The notes under the pieces: model-generated
Told to the model about the DNA's origin: nothing
What the model saw: the letters and a program-made list of their open reading frames with translations, nothing else
Databases searched by the model: none
Shown here: positions 10,001 to 17,725 of the stretch, one piece after another
Layout of the letters: each line of letters opens with the position of its first letter
How positions within the stretch are numbered: the first letter of the stretch is position 1
Program-made: the position numbers and the translations under genes
Origin: Gammaproteobacteria bacterium
Lineage (GTDB): Bacteria; Pseudomonadota; Gammaproteobacteria; Arenicellales; Arenicellaceae
Length of the DNA stretch: 64,000 nucleotides
Direction: 5' to 3'
Assembly (NCBI GenBank): GCA_013002025.1
Contig: JABDKW010000003.1
Span: 22,994-86,993, forward strand

Positions 10001-10462
10001 CTCAACCGCAGCGGCGTAGTGCGACTCAGCTTTATCTGTAGTGCGCGGCCGGTCACCCAAGCGACTGAGCCAGGGCATACTACCTGCCAGCCTCCCGCAG
10101 AAGGAATCAATGGTGAGAATCTGTAATTGATGCGGTGAGTCCAGCAACTGCCATCCCAGTCGCCGGTCGCGCTCGATAACGGCGTTGGCCAGCTCGATGC
10201 CCTGCTGCTGATAACCGTTGTTACTGCTGAGCCCCTGCTCTGCATGGCTCAGTAACTCGAGCAAGCGCTCGCGCATCTCGGCAGTGGCTTTACGGGTAAA
10301 AGTAATCGCCAGCACTTCCTGTGGCTGTTGTACCGTGGCTAACAGACTCAACATGCGATACACCAGCAGGCCGGTTTTCCCGGAGCCGGCCGGGGCCTGC
10401 ACGATAAACGATTCAGACGGGTTTAGCGCACATTTACGGGCGTCATAATCAGTCAGCATCAT
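7088..10462 (-). CDS. AddA-like UvrD/Rep-family helicase with C-terminal PD-(D/E)XK nuclease
   Basis: A 1124-residue SF1A DNA helicase expected to act on double-strand break ends. The Walker A APAGSGKT is at residues 23-30; motif II HILVDEFQDTS, motif III GDPMQSIYRFREADV, motif V VVSTMHKAKGLQY and motif VI LMYVASTRAEQHL follow in order. The last ~150 residues contain GTVLHRWLQ and a D...IIDYKT pair, the signature of a RecB/AddA-type nuclease. The start overlaps the end of the upstream nuclease gene by 14 bp, so the two are translationally linked. The pair resembles bacterial AddAB-like systems that replace RecBCD; residues up to 1124 are within the AddA size range. Confidence is high for helicase-nuclease, lower for exact AddA orthology. 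Confidence 0.88.
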   Translation of the reverse strand: MMLTDYDARKCALNPSESFIVQAPAGSGKTGLLVYRMLSLLATVQQPQEVLAITFTRKATAEMRERLLELLSHAEQGLSSNNGYQQQGIELANAVIERDRRLGWQLLDSPHQLQILTIDSFCGRLAGSMPWLSRLGDRPRTTDKAESHYAAAVEQLLAELLDTESELAADLQEVLLQLDFNYNKARSLFAAMLQQRDQWLRHVVQNDLTALRGALEHAWQTVANEQVASLSKLLPADTLENLIGLARYAHDNAPSDKPEAAQELRDMLAPLVCFERSVRLLGVAEWQALAEMLLVNTGESFRKRVTVSNGFPPKTAEKEQMMAILREFEGDGDLLRELNGALHLPPLQFSDTDWAQLESLRKILRALAGLLQLRFRAVSECDHSEVTQRANLALQELNDPTDLALRLDNELKHILVDEFQDTSHGQIELLKRLTCGWTKEQGPARTLFLVGDPMQSIYRFREADVSLFLQVADNANTQVFDNIDVQPLLLSENFRSSHTLVDWFNTTFAPSFPAHNNVLSGAIRYASATSNKSEAIPAVTGLLANDRYSEAALVVDALQKFLRTVQDDKAQVAILVRGRNHLLQLLPALRAAGIAYTGVDIQPLANQQAVIDLLALVRAICREDDRVAWLGLLRGPWCGLTLNEIKQLAPRRRVSVWQQIKLADLAMLEAASAQRLKRFTDLMTRVLAQRQQVDLSGLTRWAWQQLGGPSTLFGASEQDVATVFDLLRDMQRGGDIASMKELDTALDGLFAQPGSAVGGQPRVVVSTMHKAKGLQYHTVILPGLSRKPPAKGKDILMWAEYPNQQGQSQLLMAPFQLAEQPRSHYNYLRQLDKTRAANENMRLMYVASTRAEQHLVLIGEATYDAKTGDLKGPAKNTLLATIWAATKTQFTADAQTGEQTKEAEAAPPQTLHRLPPGYQTEQPPNVRWRSEQQLTHGPNDAEREALEYQWSSDVAAVVGTVLHRWLQFNHAQILSINVDDVIMTLWRAELLAGGLAPQRLSVALLRLKKAVHSMQADPQAKFVFGKYPEQRNEYALAANEDGAIQPYYIDRTFVADDVRWIIDYKTTYTEQPDLKAFAQEQVQQRHRPQLENYGALMRELDDRPIKLAVYFPLLGQLVSWDYQE

Positions 10463-13166
10463 CTTCCCCCAATGCCAGCTGCTTGAGCTGTGCTACCCGG
10501 CACATTGACTTGAGGTCACAATAGCGGCACACCTCGTCATCAATGGGGAAAACCTCGGCCAGCCCCTGCTTAAAATCACTGGCGAGCTGCGCAAAGCTTG
10601 TTGGCCACTGCTCATGCGCAGACAGCCATTGTTGTTCACTCTCCGCCGTACCCTTATTGATCAGACCGGATTCGGCCAGCGCTGCCCATTTTGGCTGGGG
10701 CTGCTGTACCTGCCCATAGGCAATGCCGGACAGGGGTGTGCGTTTTTTCTGGTCTAGTTCCAGCGCGTAGAGTGGTAGTTGAGGTTGCTTAATGCGCTCG
10801 CCCAACCAGTCTTGACGGTTCACTGCGCCGGTTTTGTAATCGATTAAAACGGCGCGGCCGTCGTCGCAAATGTCTAACCGATCGATGCTGAAATTGAAAC
10901 GGATGCCGCCCAGCTCACCGGCGTAGTCCTGCTCGGTTTCGACCACAGCAAAGCCCTGAGGGCGCTTATCTTCTATCGCCAGCCAGGCAAGTAATAAAGC
11001 CGTGAGTCGTTGCTGTTCGCAATCCAGCAAACGCCGCTTGTCAGCACTCAGTTGAATACCGGGGTCGGCAATCGCCGCTGCCGCCATGCGGGTTGCAAAT
11101 TCGCGCCGCGCTGATTCATCCAGCTCGAGCAGCGCCGCCTTGCTGCCAAGCTGCTGCCATGCCAGTTGCAGCATACGATGCACAACTGAGCCACGTTCAC
11201 GCGCGTCAAGACCAAATTCGGCTTCTTCTTCACGTTGGTAACGCAATTGATGGGTGGCAAAGGCTTTAAAGGCACACTGGCTCTGATTCACAAAAATCTG
11301 CGAACCACCTTTGGCGTATTTCAGGTCAGGCCATTGCGGGCCATGGGTGTCAGTATAGGCTTCAAGTTCCACGTCACTCAGTTCAGGCGCTTGCCACTGC
11401 TCATCAACAAAGCTCTGCTGGCGAAACAGTGGTGCAGCCTGGTGGGCGATTTCTTGCGGGTCGCCAGACCGGCGCGCGTAACTGATGCGCGCCGTGCGAT
11501 TAAACGCCAACAAACTGTTTATCACGCGTTGCGCCTGAGCAAAGGCACTCGTTGCGCTGGCGTCTGGAAAACCGCACTCCAACAATAATCGATTGGGCAC
11601 AAAAGCATCAGACAGCGGCGGCGTGGGATAGCGCTCATTCATCCCTGTCAGCAAACATAAATCCGCTTCACGACCGATAGCCTCATAGACGCCTGAGATA
11701 AAAATTGGCGAAGCAACAGCCTTGGGTAAGAAGACCGTGTCGCGCGTCATTTGTTCCAGGATATCCAAAGCCCGGCTTAACCCAGCCAGCCGCTGGACCG
11801 TAGCAAGAGCCTGATACTCATTCAGCAGTTTTTGCCAGCGCTGTAATAATTGGTACTGCACGCTGTCAATTGGGCCATCGCCTATCCCGGTTTGCCAGCC
11901 CCACACATTTAACCATTCCTGAAACCGCAGCACCCACTCGCTGAAATTGAGTGCAGAAAAATTGGTATCCACTTTACGCCGACGTAGCTCATCGGTCAGC
12001 GCTTGTCGCTGGCTAACTAGCTCAGACAGAGCTGCGAATAGCTCCTCAGCATGGGCCGCTTCAGGTTCCTGCTCGGTGTATTGCCGATACAGCTCCGGCA
12101 GGTGGTCAATGGAGATGAAGCGGAGCCGTTGGCTCTGTAGCCACAGATCAAATCCCCGGCAAGCGGCCCGGTGACTTCGGCAAAGCCCAAAAAATTCATT
12201 GCGCAGCACAAAACTCAACTCGATACAGGTGCATTGATTACGCAGCAGTTTGATGACTCGCAGCGCCGCCTCAATGGCCGGCCACTCACTCAATGGCTGA
12301 CCAAGGCTAAATCGATAAACGCAGGGTTGATGCATGATCTCCAGCGGCGACACCGATGGGTAAAACATATCGCGCGCTATCTCACGTACCTGAACTTGAC
12401 GTTGCGCGAGATCGGGAATTACCAGATTAATACGCTGCGCCGGATTCGCTTCGATGGTATTGCGAGCCAACTGCATGGCAGCCCGCAGTTCGGCGTCGTC
12501 ATCCTGATACACCGCATAATAGACGTTGTCGGGTGCACTGCCAGCGTGCTGATTGACGTGCAGCTCCATCCCCGCATTCTCTGCGTAGCGGTTGTGCCGC
12601 TGTTGCGCTGCCGTGATCAAGTCGTAACTGTGCCAATGTATGATAGAGAAAGGTAGCTCCAGTTTTGCTTCGAGCAACTGTTGCTGCAGCAACGCGCCGT
12701 CTAAAAAGCCACTTTCTGCAAGCAACTTTCGATAGTCCGATAGCCAACTCAGAAATTGTTCGGTATCTGCAACATGATCGGCGTGTAGGTCTTGCTCGCT
12801 CAATTGCCAGTCATGCATTAAGCGCCAGGCTTTCTGCACCGCGCGCGCGGTTTGTTTTACATCGAGTAGAGTTAGCATGGATTCCCGACGTTTTGATGCC
12901 TCGATAACCCGGGTCCACAGCAACAACGCCTGCTGTTCGTTGATCAGATTGGTTGCCCCGCATTGCTGATGTAATGCCAGCCGGTTTTGTTGCCAAATCA
13001 GCGTGAGATAGTCCTGCCACAAGAGGATATTCGGTGCTTCCCAAACCCGTCGACCCGCATTTAAGTGCAGCGCCGCCAGCTGCTCTTGCAAGCCATTAGC
13101 CAGACTCCGTGTCGGCACGATCACGGCTGAATCTTGCCGCAGTTGAGTCAGCCAGCTTGCATCCAT
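10449..13166 (-). CDS. AddB-like PD-(D/E)XK nuclease, Fe-S type (TIGR03623-like)
   Basis: A 905-residue partner of the downstream helicase-nuclease. The N-terminal half has an inactive helicase-like fold: the place of Walker A reads VIVPTRSLANG with no GKT. The C-terminal third has a RecB-type nuclease: GSVVHRMLQ, then RLDICDDG and LIDYKTGAV. Four cysteines frame the nuclease (Cys631, then Cys880, Cys883, Cys889 in a C-x2-C-x5-C cluster), the arrangement that holds a 4Fe-4S cluster in AddB. The protein matches the group called 'probable DNA repair protein' found next to a UvrD-type helicase in gammaproteobacteria. It is the first gene of the repair operon, starting at the ATG at 13166. Confidence 0.85.
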   Translation of the reverse strand: MDASWLTQLRQDSAVIVPTRSLANGLQEQLAALHLNAGRRVWEAPNILLWQDYLTLIWQQNRLALHQQCGATNLINEQQALLLWTRVIEASKRRESMLTLLDVKQTARAVQKAWRLMHDWQLSEQDLHADHVADTEQFLSWLSDYRKLLAESGFLDGALLQQQLLEAKLELPFSIIHWHSYDLITAAQQRHNRYAENAGMELHVNQHAGSAPDNVYYAVYQDDDAELRAAMQLARNTIEANPAQRINLVIPDLAQRQVQVREIARDMFYPSVSPLEIMHQPCVYRFSLGQPLSEWPAIEAALRVIKLLRNQCTCIELSFVLRNEFFGLCRSHRAACRGFDLWLQSQRLRFISIDHLPELYRQYTEQEPEAAHAEELFAALSELVSQRQALTDELRRRKVDTNFSALNFSEWVLRFQEWLNVWGWQTGIGDGPIDSVQYQLLQRWQKLLNEYQALATVQRLAGLSRALDILEQMTRDTVFLPKAVASPIFISGVYEAIGREADLCLLTGMNERYPTPPLSDAFVPNRLLLECGFPDASATSAFAQAQRVINSLLAFNRTARISYARRSGDPQEIAHQAAPLFRQQSFVDEQWQAPELSDVELEAYTDTHGPQWPDLKYAKGGSQIFVNQSQCAFKAFATHQLRYQREEEAEFGLDARERGSVVHRMLQLAWQQLGSKAALLELDESARREFATRMAAAAIADPGIQLSADKRRLLDCEQQRLTALLLAWLAIEDKRPQGFAVVETEQDYAGELGGIRFNFSIDRLDICDDGRAVLIDYKTGAVNRQDWLGERIKQPQLPLYALELDQKKRTPLSGIAYGQVQQPQPKWAALAESGLINKGTAESEQQWLSAHEQWPTSFAQLASDFKQGLAEVFPIDDEVCRYCDLKSMCRVAQLKQLALGEDDAD

Positions 13167-13221
13167 AACGCTAGTCTAACACCGCTGTTCTGGCACGGGC
13201 TTTAAAGCAGATGGCATGGGC

Positions 13222-13246
13222 AAAAAAAAGCGGCTTTACAGCCGCT
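13222..13246 (-). terminator. intrinsic terminator of the cytochrome c4 gene
   Basis: On the minus strand a 6-7 bp stem (AGCGGC at 13229-13234 with GCCGCT at 13241-13246, plus a T-A pair) is followed by eight Ts (13222-13229). It lies between the end of the cytochrome gene and the start of the AddB-like gene, separating the two transcription units. Confidence 0.85.
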
Positions 13247-13281
13247 CTTGTAAATCTCGAGTTTGCCGGACAAGTCGGGGA

Positions 13282-13893
13282 CTAATTTAAGCCCGCCATA
13301 TAAGCCGACAATTGCTGAATCTGTTCTTCAGACAAGCCAAAGGCAATATCGGCCATGATGCCGTTATAACCCTGGCGTTCACCACTTTTGTACAGCAATA
13401 GTTGTTGCTCCAGATAGACCTTCTGTTGTGCTGAAACACGCGGGAAGTTTTTGGGAATTCCATGGCCGCTGGGGCCGTGACAACTCATGCAGGCAGCAAT
13501 GCCGCGCTCGGCGAATCCGCCGCGGTAAATCTTCTTACCTTCCTCCGCCAGTGCTTTATCTTCTTCGGTGAGGTCCGATGAAATCTTGGCAGGTAAAGAC
13601 GCATAGTAGGCATCCAGATCGGCCATGTCCTGATCACTCAATAACACTGATTGCGCTTGCATCACGGCATTTTCGCGTTCACCGCTCTTAAAGGCTTGCA
13701 ATTGAGCGGCGATATAGCCCGGCACCTGGCCAGCCAGATTAGGATTCTGTGGAATACTGCTGATGCCCTTTGGCCCGTGACAGGCTACACAAATGGCTGT
13801 TTTTGTCTCACCTGCAACCGGATCACCGGCGGCCATGGCGGGGCTGCTTAGCAGCGCAATCAAACCACCGATCAAGAGTATTTTGTTTAACAT
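13282..13893 (-). CDS. diheme cytochrome c4
   Basis: A 203-residue periplasmic diheme cytochrome. A signal peptide (about 1-22, cleavage near PAMAA) is followed by two homologous c-type domains, each with a heme-binding motif: CVACH at 35-39 and CMSCH at 135-139, and methionine ligands in the later parts of each domain. Cytochrome c4 passes electrons from the bc1 complex to terminal oxidases. It is divergent to engB, the classic gammaproteobacterial arrangement near polA. A terminator follows it at 13222-13246. Confidence 0.95.
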   Translation of the reverse strand: MLNKILLIGGLIALLSSPAMAAGDPVAGETKTAICVACHGPKGISSIPQNPNLAGQVPGYIAAQLQAFKSGERENAVMQAQSVLLSDQDMADLDAYYASLPAKISSDLTEEDKALAEEGKKIYRGGFAERGIAACMSCHGPSGHGIPKNFPRVSAQQKVYLEQQLLLYKSGERQGYNGIMADIAFGLSEEQIQQLSAYMAGLN

Positions 13894-14126
13894 TAAAAGG
13901 CTCCTTGAGAGCTGAATTAGAGCGTAATTACTAACTGAACGTCGAGCTTAATAGTGCGCGGCGGGAACGAGCCAAAGACCATTCCGGCAGACGCGAGCGA
14001 GGTTATATCATGCCAGCCAAACCGCCTCAAGGGAAGAGCCGCTATTTCAGGCGTCTGGGCAGTTTGAGCACGGTCCGCAGGCATGTGATTCCAGTTTATA
14101 TATCAGTTCTTTGATACAATCGCGCG

Positions 14127-14771
14127 ATGCCCAATGCGACTCCCCCCAAGCCCGATACAGAACCCACGCTGCCGGCATTGTTACGCCAACCGGAATTTTT
14201 GTTGGGGGCCGCTGAACCTGAGCAGTTCCCAAAGGACGACAAAGTGGAAATCGCCTTCGCCGGGCGATCCAATGTCGGTAAATCCAGTGCCATTAATGCG
14301 ATCGCCAATCGCCGCAAGCTAGCGCGCACGTCGAAAACCCCGGGCCGCACCCAACAAATCAACTTTTTCTCGCTCGGTGAGCAAGCCCGGCTGGTCGATC
14401 TCCCGGGTTATGGCTTCGCCCAGGTTCCGCTCAGCGTTAAAGAGAAGTGGCAGGCCACCATTCATCAATATCTGGCCGAGCGGACTAATTTGATTGTGCT
14501 GGTGCTGTTAATGGACATTCGCCACCCACTCAGTGATCTGGATCGCCAGATGGTACAGTGGGCCGCCGATTCGGAGTTATCGACCCAGGTGTTACTTACT
14601 AAAGCGGATAAACTAAAACGGGGCAAAACCGCCGCTACGGTATTGGCGGTGGAGCGTGAATTATCCAAGATTGGTGGCAATTTTGGCGTTGAACCCTTCT
14701 CGGCCTCGGACTACACCGGTGTCAGGGAAATGCGCGCTCAGCTTGACGCTTGGGTGAATTCCGCAACGTGA
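14127..14771 (+). CDS. engB: ribosome biogenesis GTPase EngB (YihA/YsxC)
   Basis: A 214-residue essential small GTPase that assists assembly of the large ribosomal subunit and is linked to cell-cycle progression. The G motifs are in order: G1 GRSNVGKS at 46-53, G2 around the TPGRT segment (71-75), G3 DLPG at 91-94 and G4 TKAD at 158-161. Length is normal for the family. The ATG at 14127 directly follows a TACAAT-like -10 box (14115-14120), giving a very short leader if that box is used. The gene diverges from cytochrome c4. Confidence 0.97.
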   Translation: MPNATPPKPDTEPTLPALLRQPEFLLGAAEPEQFPKDDKVEIAFAGRSNVGKSSAINAIANRRKLARTSKTPGRTQQINFFSLGEQARLVDLPGYGFAQVPLSVKEKWQATIHQYLAERTNLIVLVLLMDIRHPLSDLDRQMVQWAADSELSTQVLLTKADKLKRGKTAATVLAVERELSKIGGNFGVEPFSASDYTGVREMRAQLDAWVNSAT

Positions 14772-14935
14772 GTCAAGACAAATATTTTTAAAACTGTCTT
14801 GTATTCCTAACACATTTCAACTATCGTTCTTGTTGTCTAGATGATACATATCGGTATCTGAACTCGACAGACATTCTGGATGCAAAAGCGCGTAAAAGCT
14901 TGAAACAGATTGCCGGGTACCGATGAAAGAATTGT

Positions 14936-15006
14936 CTAGGGTAGGCAGTCCCCCCAAACGACATCCCCTTGGAATACCACTCAAAACGGTATTTCGCCTA
15001 CCCTAG
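14936..15006 (+). other. nested inverted repeat, candidate structured RNA or terminator-like element
   Basis: CTAGGGTAGGC at 14936-14946 is perfectly complementary to GCCTACCCTAG at 14996-15006 (11 bp). Inside it AATACC at 14973-14978 pairs with GGTATT at 14988-14993 around a 9-nt loop. A C-rich single-stranded stretch (CCCCCC, 14950-14955) lies on the 5' side. There is no U-run directly after the stem, only a pyrimidine-rich stretch, so a simple intrinsic terminator for engB is not convincing. The strand is given as plus by convention. A small RNA (compare ErsA/Spot 42 genes near polA-engB) is conceivable but not shown. Confidence 0.35.
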
Positions 15007-15250
15007 GCATCCCTTTTCTTGCCGCTCTAATCCTAGTTTCGCCTCTCGCCTGTTCCCGTTTTACTCCTCTCCCAACTTGAGCCTATGCGTCGGCCAAACC
15101 CCAAGCCTGCGCGCGTTGGCAAAACTGCGGATTCGATATTGTAGTGCCCGCCCCTTCAATAGGCCGGTAACCCCCATCAGCACAAGTTTATTGCGCCTAT
15201 TAGGCTGGTTAAATGTGCTTGTGACTGTCGAGTTGCGCTATGCTTTAAAC

Positions 15251-15256
15251 TATAAT
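15251..15256 (+). promoter_or_regulatory. candidate -10 box of the M14 peptidase gene
   Basis: A perfect TATAAT lies 39 nt upstream of the ATG at 15296. No good -35 hexamer stands 16-18 nt upstream, so the promoter may need an activator or be another sigma type. Confidence 0.45.
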
Positions 15257-15295
15257 GCATGTTAGCCAATTGAATCAGGCCGTTAGTCGTATTTC

Positions 15296-16444
15296 ATGAA
15301 CCGCCTTATCCTCACCGTTGCCTTGAGTGGGTTTGCTCTAATCGTGCTGTCAGCATGCCAGCAGGGCCAGTCGAGTGCTGCTGAAAGCACCGCGCAACAG
15401 CGCGCGCCGGGGACAATTCCTGGCCTCCTAGAGCAGGGCTTCTACGGCGATGATGAAACTGTTAAAAGCGATCGGGCCACAGCTGGTGAGGCGCAACCCG
15501 ACGATAACTCGGTGCCGGATTCCAACACTGAAGCCAGTGATGAGGATATTGTAGCCAGCATCGGGTTTTCTACTGTGGCGGATGGGCAAGACGCACACGC
15601 CGGGCACCACCACCCGGCGGTTGTTGAGTGCAACGCGCAAGAAGCCACTATCTCACCGACGCAGGCGTGTGAAAAAATTTCCAAGCGGCTCGCCAGCGTT
15701 TCTATGGATCTGTGTGAACGCGCGGAACTGGCTCTGAGTCGATGTGAGTCAGTTGAACAATTTCCCATTCTGGTACGTGAATTTCCGCCTCTAAATGGCC
15801 GACAGCCTCAGGGCCGAATACTGGTCATCGGCGGCACGCATGGTGACGAGCTAACGTCAGTGAGTATCGTGTTCCGCTGGATTGCCAAACTCAATAAGCA
15901 TCACTCGGGTATGTTCCATTGGCGTATCGCGCCGATGATGAACCCCGATGGCGTTTTGAAACGCGGCGCCTCACGAACCAATCAACGAGGCGTTGACCTG
16001 AACCGCAACTTGCCCAGCGATGACTGGGATGAAAACGCGCTAAAGTACTGGGCCGAGAAAAGCGGTAAAAACAAGCGTCGCTACCCGGGGCCGCACGCGG
16101 CCAGCGAACCAGAGACGCAGTGGCTGGTTAATGAGATAGCAACCTTTAAACCCGATGCCATTATCAGTGTGCATGCGCCCTATGGTGTGGTGGATTACGA
16201 TTCGCTGATACTGAATGCCGCCCCCAAGAGCCTCGGCAAGCTGGCCTTGAATTTGCTTGGTACCTATCCTGGCTCCCTGGGTAATTATGCCGGCATTAAT
16301 CGCGACATTCCGGTGATCACCTTGGAGCTACCCAATGCCTGGGAAATGCCGTCGGATCATGAAACCACGCGAATTTGGGAGGATATTGTGAGTTGGCTGG
16401 GTAAAAACGTTAATCAGCCCGGGCAAACAGCCAGCGCTAATTAG
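15296..16444 (+). CDS. M14-family murein peptide amidase-like lipoprotein
   Basis: A 382-residue lipoprotein with a zinc carboxypeptidase domain related to MpaA/DUF2817 peptidases, which trim murein peptides. The signal ends in a lipobox LSAC (Cys21). Residues ~22-100 form an acidic, low-complexity linker; HAGHHH at 101-106 and four cysteines at 112, 125, 140 and 150 follow. The catalytic domain has HGDE (His182, Glu185), DLNRN (234-238), a third zinc ligand His293 in SVHAP, and a catalytic Glu344 in TLELPNAW. It is probably anchored in the periplasm facing the wall. Its stop overlaps by 4 nt the stop of the convergent L,D-transpeptidase gene. Confidence 0.85.
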   Translation: MNRLILTVALSGFALIVLSACQQGQSSAAESTAQQRAPGTIPGLLEQGFYGDDETVKSDRATAGEAQPDDNSVPDSNTEASDEDIVASIGFSTVADGQDAHAGHHHPAVVECNAQEATISPTQACEKISKRLASVSMDLCERAELALSRCESVEQFPILVREFPPLNGRQPQGRILVIGGTHGDELTSVSIVFRWIAKLNKHHSGMFHWRIAPMMNPDGVLKRGASRTNQRGVDLNRNLPSDDWDENALKYWAEKSGKNKRRYPGPHAASEPETQWLVNEIATFKPDAIISVHAPYGVVDYDSLILNAAPKSLGKLALNLLGTYPGSLGNYAGINRDIPVITLELPNAWEMPSDHETTRIWEDIVSWLGKNVNQPGQTASAN

Positions 16445-17709
16445 CCTTCGTAGATAATCTGCCAGCGACCACTGTTGGCATCCCGCTGCCAATATTGTTC
16501 CTTTTCGGCGACGCCCTGATAGTTATTACTCAGATAGCGCTGCTGATACTTCACCACAAACATGTCTTGCTCGCCGGGATAGGTGAACAAATGCTTGATA
16601 TCCATGTCTACCTGCACAAATGTTTTACGGTTATTAACTTCACGTTTGCGCTTGGCCCATTGACGATAGTCGGTACGCCCCAGATTAAAATTGTTCTCTG
16701 AATAGTGCGCAAGATAGGCGTCAGTGCTGAGGCTCTCCCAATCCTGTTTCCATTGTGACAGTACTGCCAGATAGTCGGCCCGGCGCTGAGCCAGCTGCTG
16801 CGGAGACACCCATTCAATCTGGTCGCTTAAAATAACCGGCGTGCGGCGTTTTACGTCGATGTAATTTTCAATATCCAGAAAATCATCGTTGCTCAATACA
16901 AAGCAGCCCTCTGACGCCCACGGTGAACGAGCATAGGTATTTGACGGAGTGCCATGCAACCAGATGCCATAACCGGTGCGTTTGCGGTATCGATCAAGCC
17001 GGTTCGGGTAGTTGACCGGAAACGCGCCCTCACCATACAAATCAGGCAGCTCTGAGTCATCGATGTATCGATATATTGAGTACACACCAACTGGCGTTTT
17101 GTTGTCGCCCTCAACCTGTTTGCCGAAGCCTGCCGACCCTACGCTCAGATAGTAATCACGAATCAGTTGCGGTGCGCCATCCTCGTTCTTGTAGAGATAC
17201 AAACGCCCCTGCTGCATGTCTGCTACCAGTACATGGGGGTGCTGGCCGAGGTCTATCAGGCTTGCGGGCACCAGCGCATGGGCTTGTTGATCTGCCTCAC
17301 GGGCATGCGACCAACGATTTTGCAGTTGATGCTTCAGCCCTTTAACAACTTCAGAGGGAGGCGGCAATTCGGGGTCGTCGTGAACCATTTTTATGGTCTC
17401 CGCCTTGGCACCTACTTTTTGCAGCGGTGCGGCCATGGCCTGCAAAATATCCGCCTTCAATAAATGCCCGACGCGGCTTTTGGGGAATTGCTGCAGGTGT
17501 TTGTCCACCCGGGTTTGCGCAGCACTAAGATTACCAGACTTTATAAACTCAACAATCTCGAGCACTGCCCGCTCATAGCCTGAAGAGGCCTGTTCTGCAT
17601 GCAGTTCAGTATGATCCTTGGCCTGCGCTACCCAGACGCTGCCCAGCGATGCAACACCGGCACTTAGCACGATCAAAGCTCTTTTAATGGGTAATGTTTG
17701 CCTCAACAT
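16441..17709 (-). CDS. L,D-transpeptidase (YkuD) with C-terminal Cds6-like domain
   Basis: A 422-residue envelope enzyme that forms or cuts 3-3 peptidoglycan crosslinks or attaches proteins to the wall. The start at 17709 gives a signal peptide (about 10-30, cleavage after AQA) and avoids a 62-bp overlap with the upstream gene that a longer frame would create. The YkuD domain (about 155-300) has the catalytic motif HG (252-253) followed by SEGC with nucleophile Cys269. The last ~110 residues (about 314-422) form an NTF2/SnoaL-like domain as in YafK-type and Cds6 L,D-transpeptidases, and the same domain recurs in the neighbouring protein. It follows that gene after 16 nt and so is likely cotranscribed. 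Confidence 0.9.
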   Translation of the reverse strand: MLRQTLPIKRALIVLSAGVASLGSVWVAQAKDHTELHAEQASSGYERAVLEIVEFIKSGNLSAAQTRVDKHLQQFPKSRVGHLLKADILQAMAAPLQKVGAKAETIKMVHDDPELPPPSEVVKGLKHQLQNRWSHAREADQQAHALVPASLIDLGQHPHVLVADMQQGRLYLYKNEDGAPQLIRDYYLSVGSAGFGKQVEGDNKTPVGVYSIYRYIDDSELPDLYGEGAFPVNYPNRLDRYRKRTGYGIWLHGTPSNTYARSPWASEGCFVLSNDDFLDIENYIDVKRRTPVILSDQIEWVSPQQLAQRRADYLAVLSQWKQDWESLSTDAYLAHYSENNFNLGRTDYRQWAKRKREVNNRKTFVQVDMDIKHLFTYPGEQDMFVVKYQQRYLSNNYQGVAEKEQYWQRDANSGRWQIIYEG

Positions 17710-17725
17710 ATCGACTGTAAAGCCC

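Larger units (their letters stand above)
14772..15295. other. 524-bp intergenic region with a structured dyad
   Basis: No convincing gene. A 98-codon frame on the plus strand (14969-15265) has no ribosome-binding site, an unusual Ser/Arg/Leu-rich composition and no motif, and is rejected as coding. The first half contains a nested inverted repeat (described separately at 14936-15006), and the end contains the promoter of the M14 peptidase gene. Confidence 0.6.

Noticed and set aside
14969..15265. 98-codon frame in the engB downstream gap
   Set aside because: No ribosome-binding site, no motif, Ser/Arg-rich composition, and it overlaps the inverted repeat.
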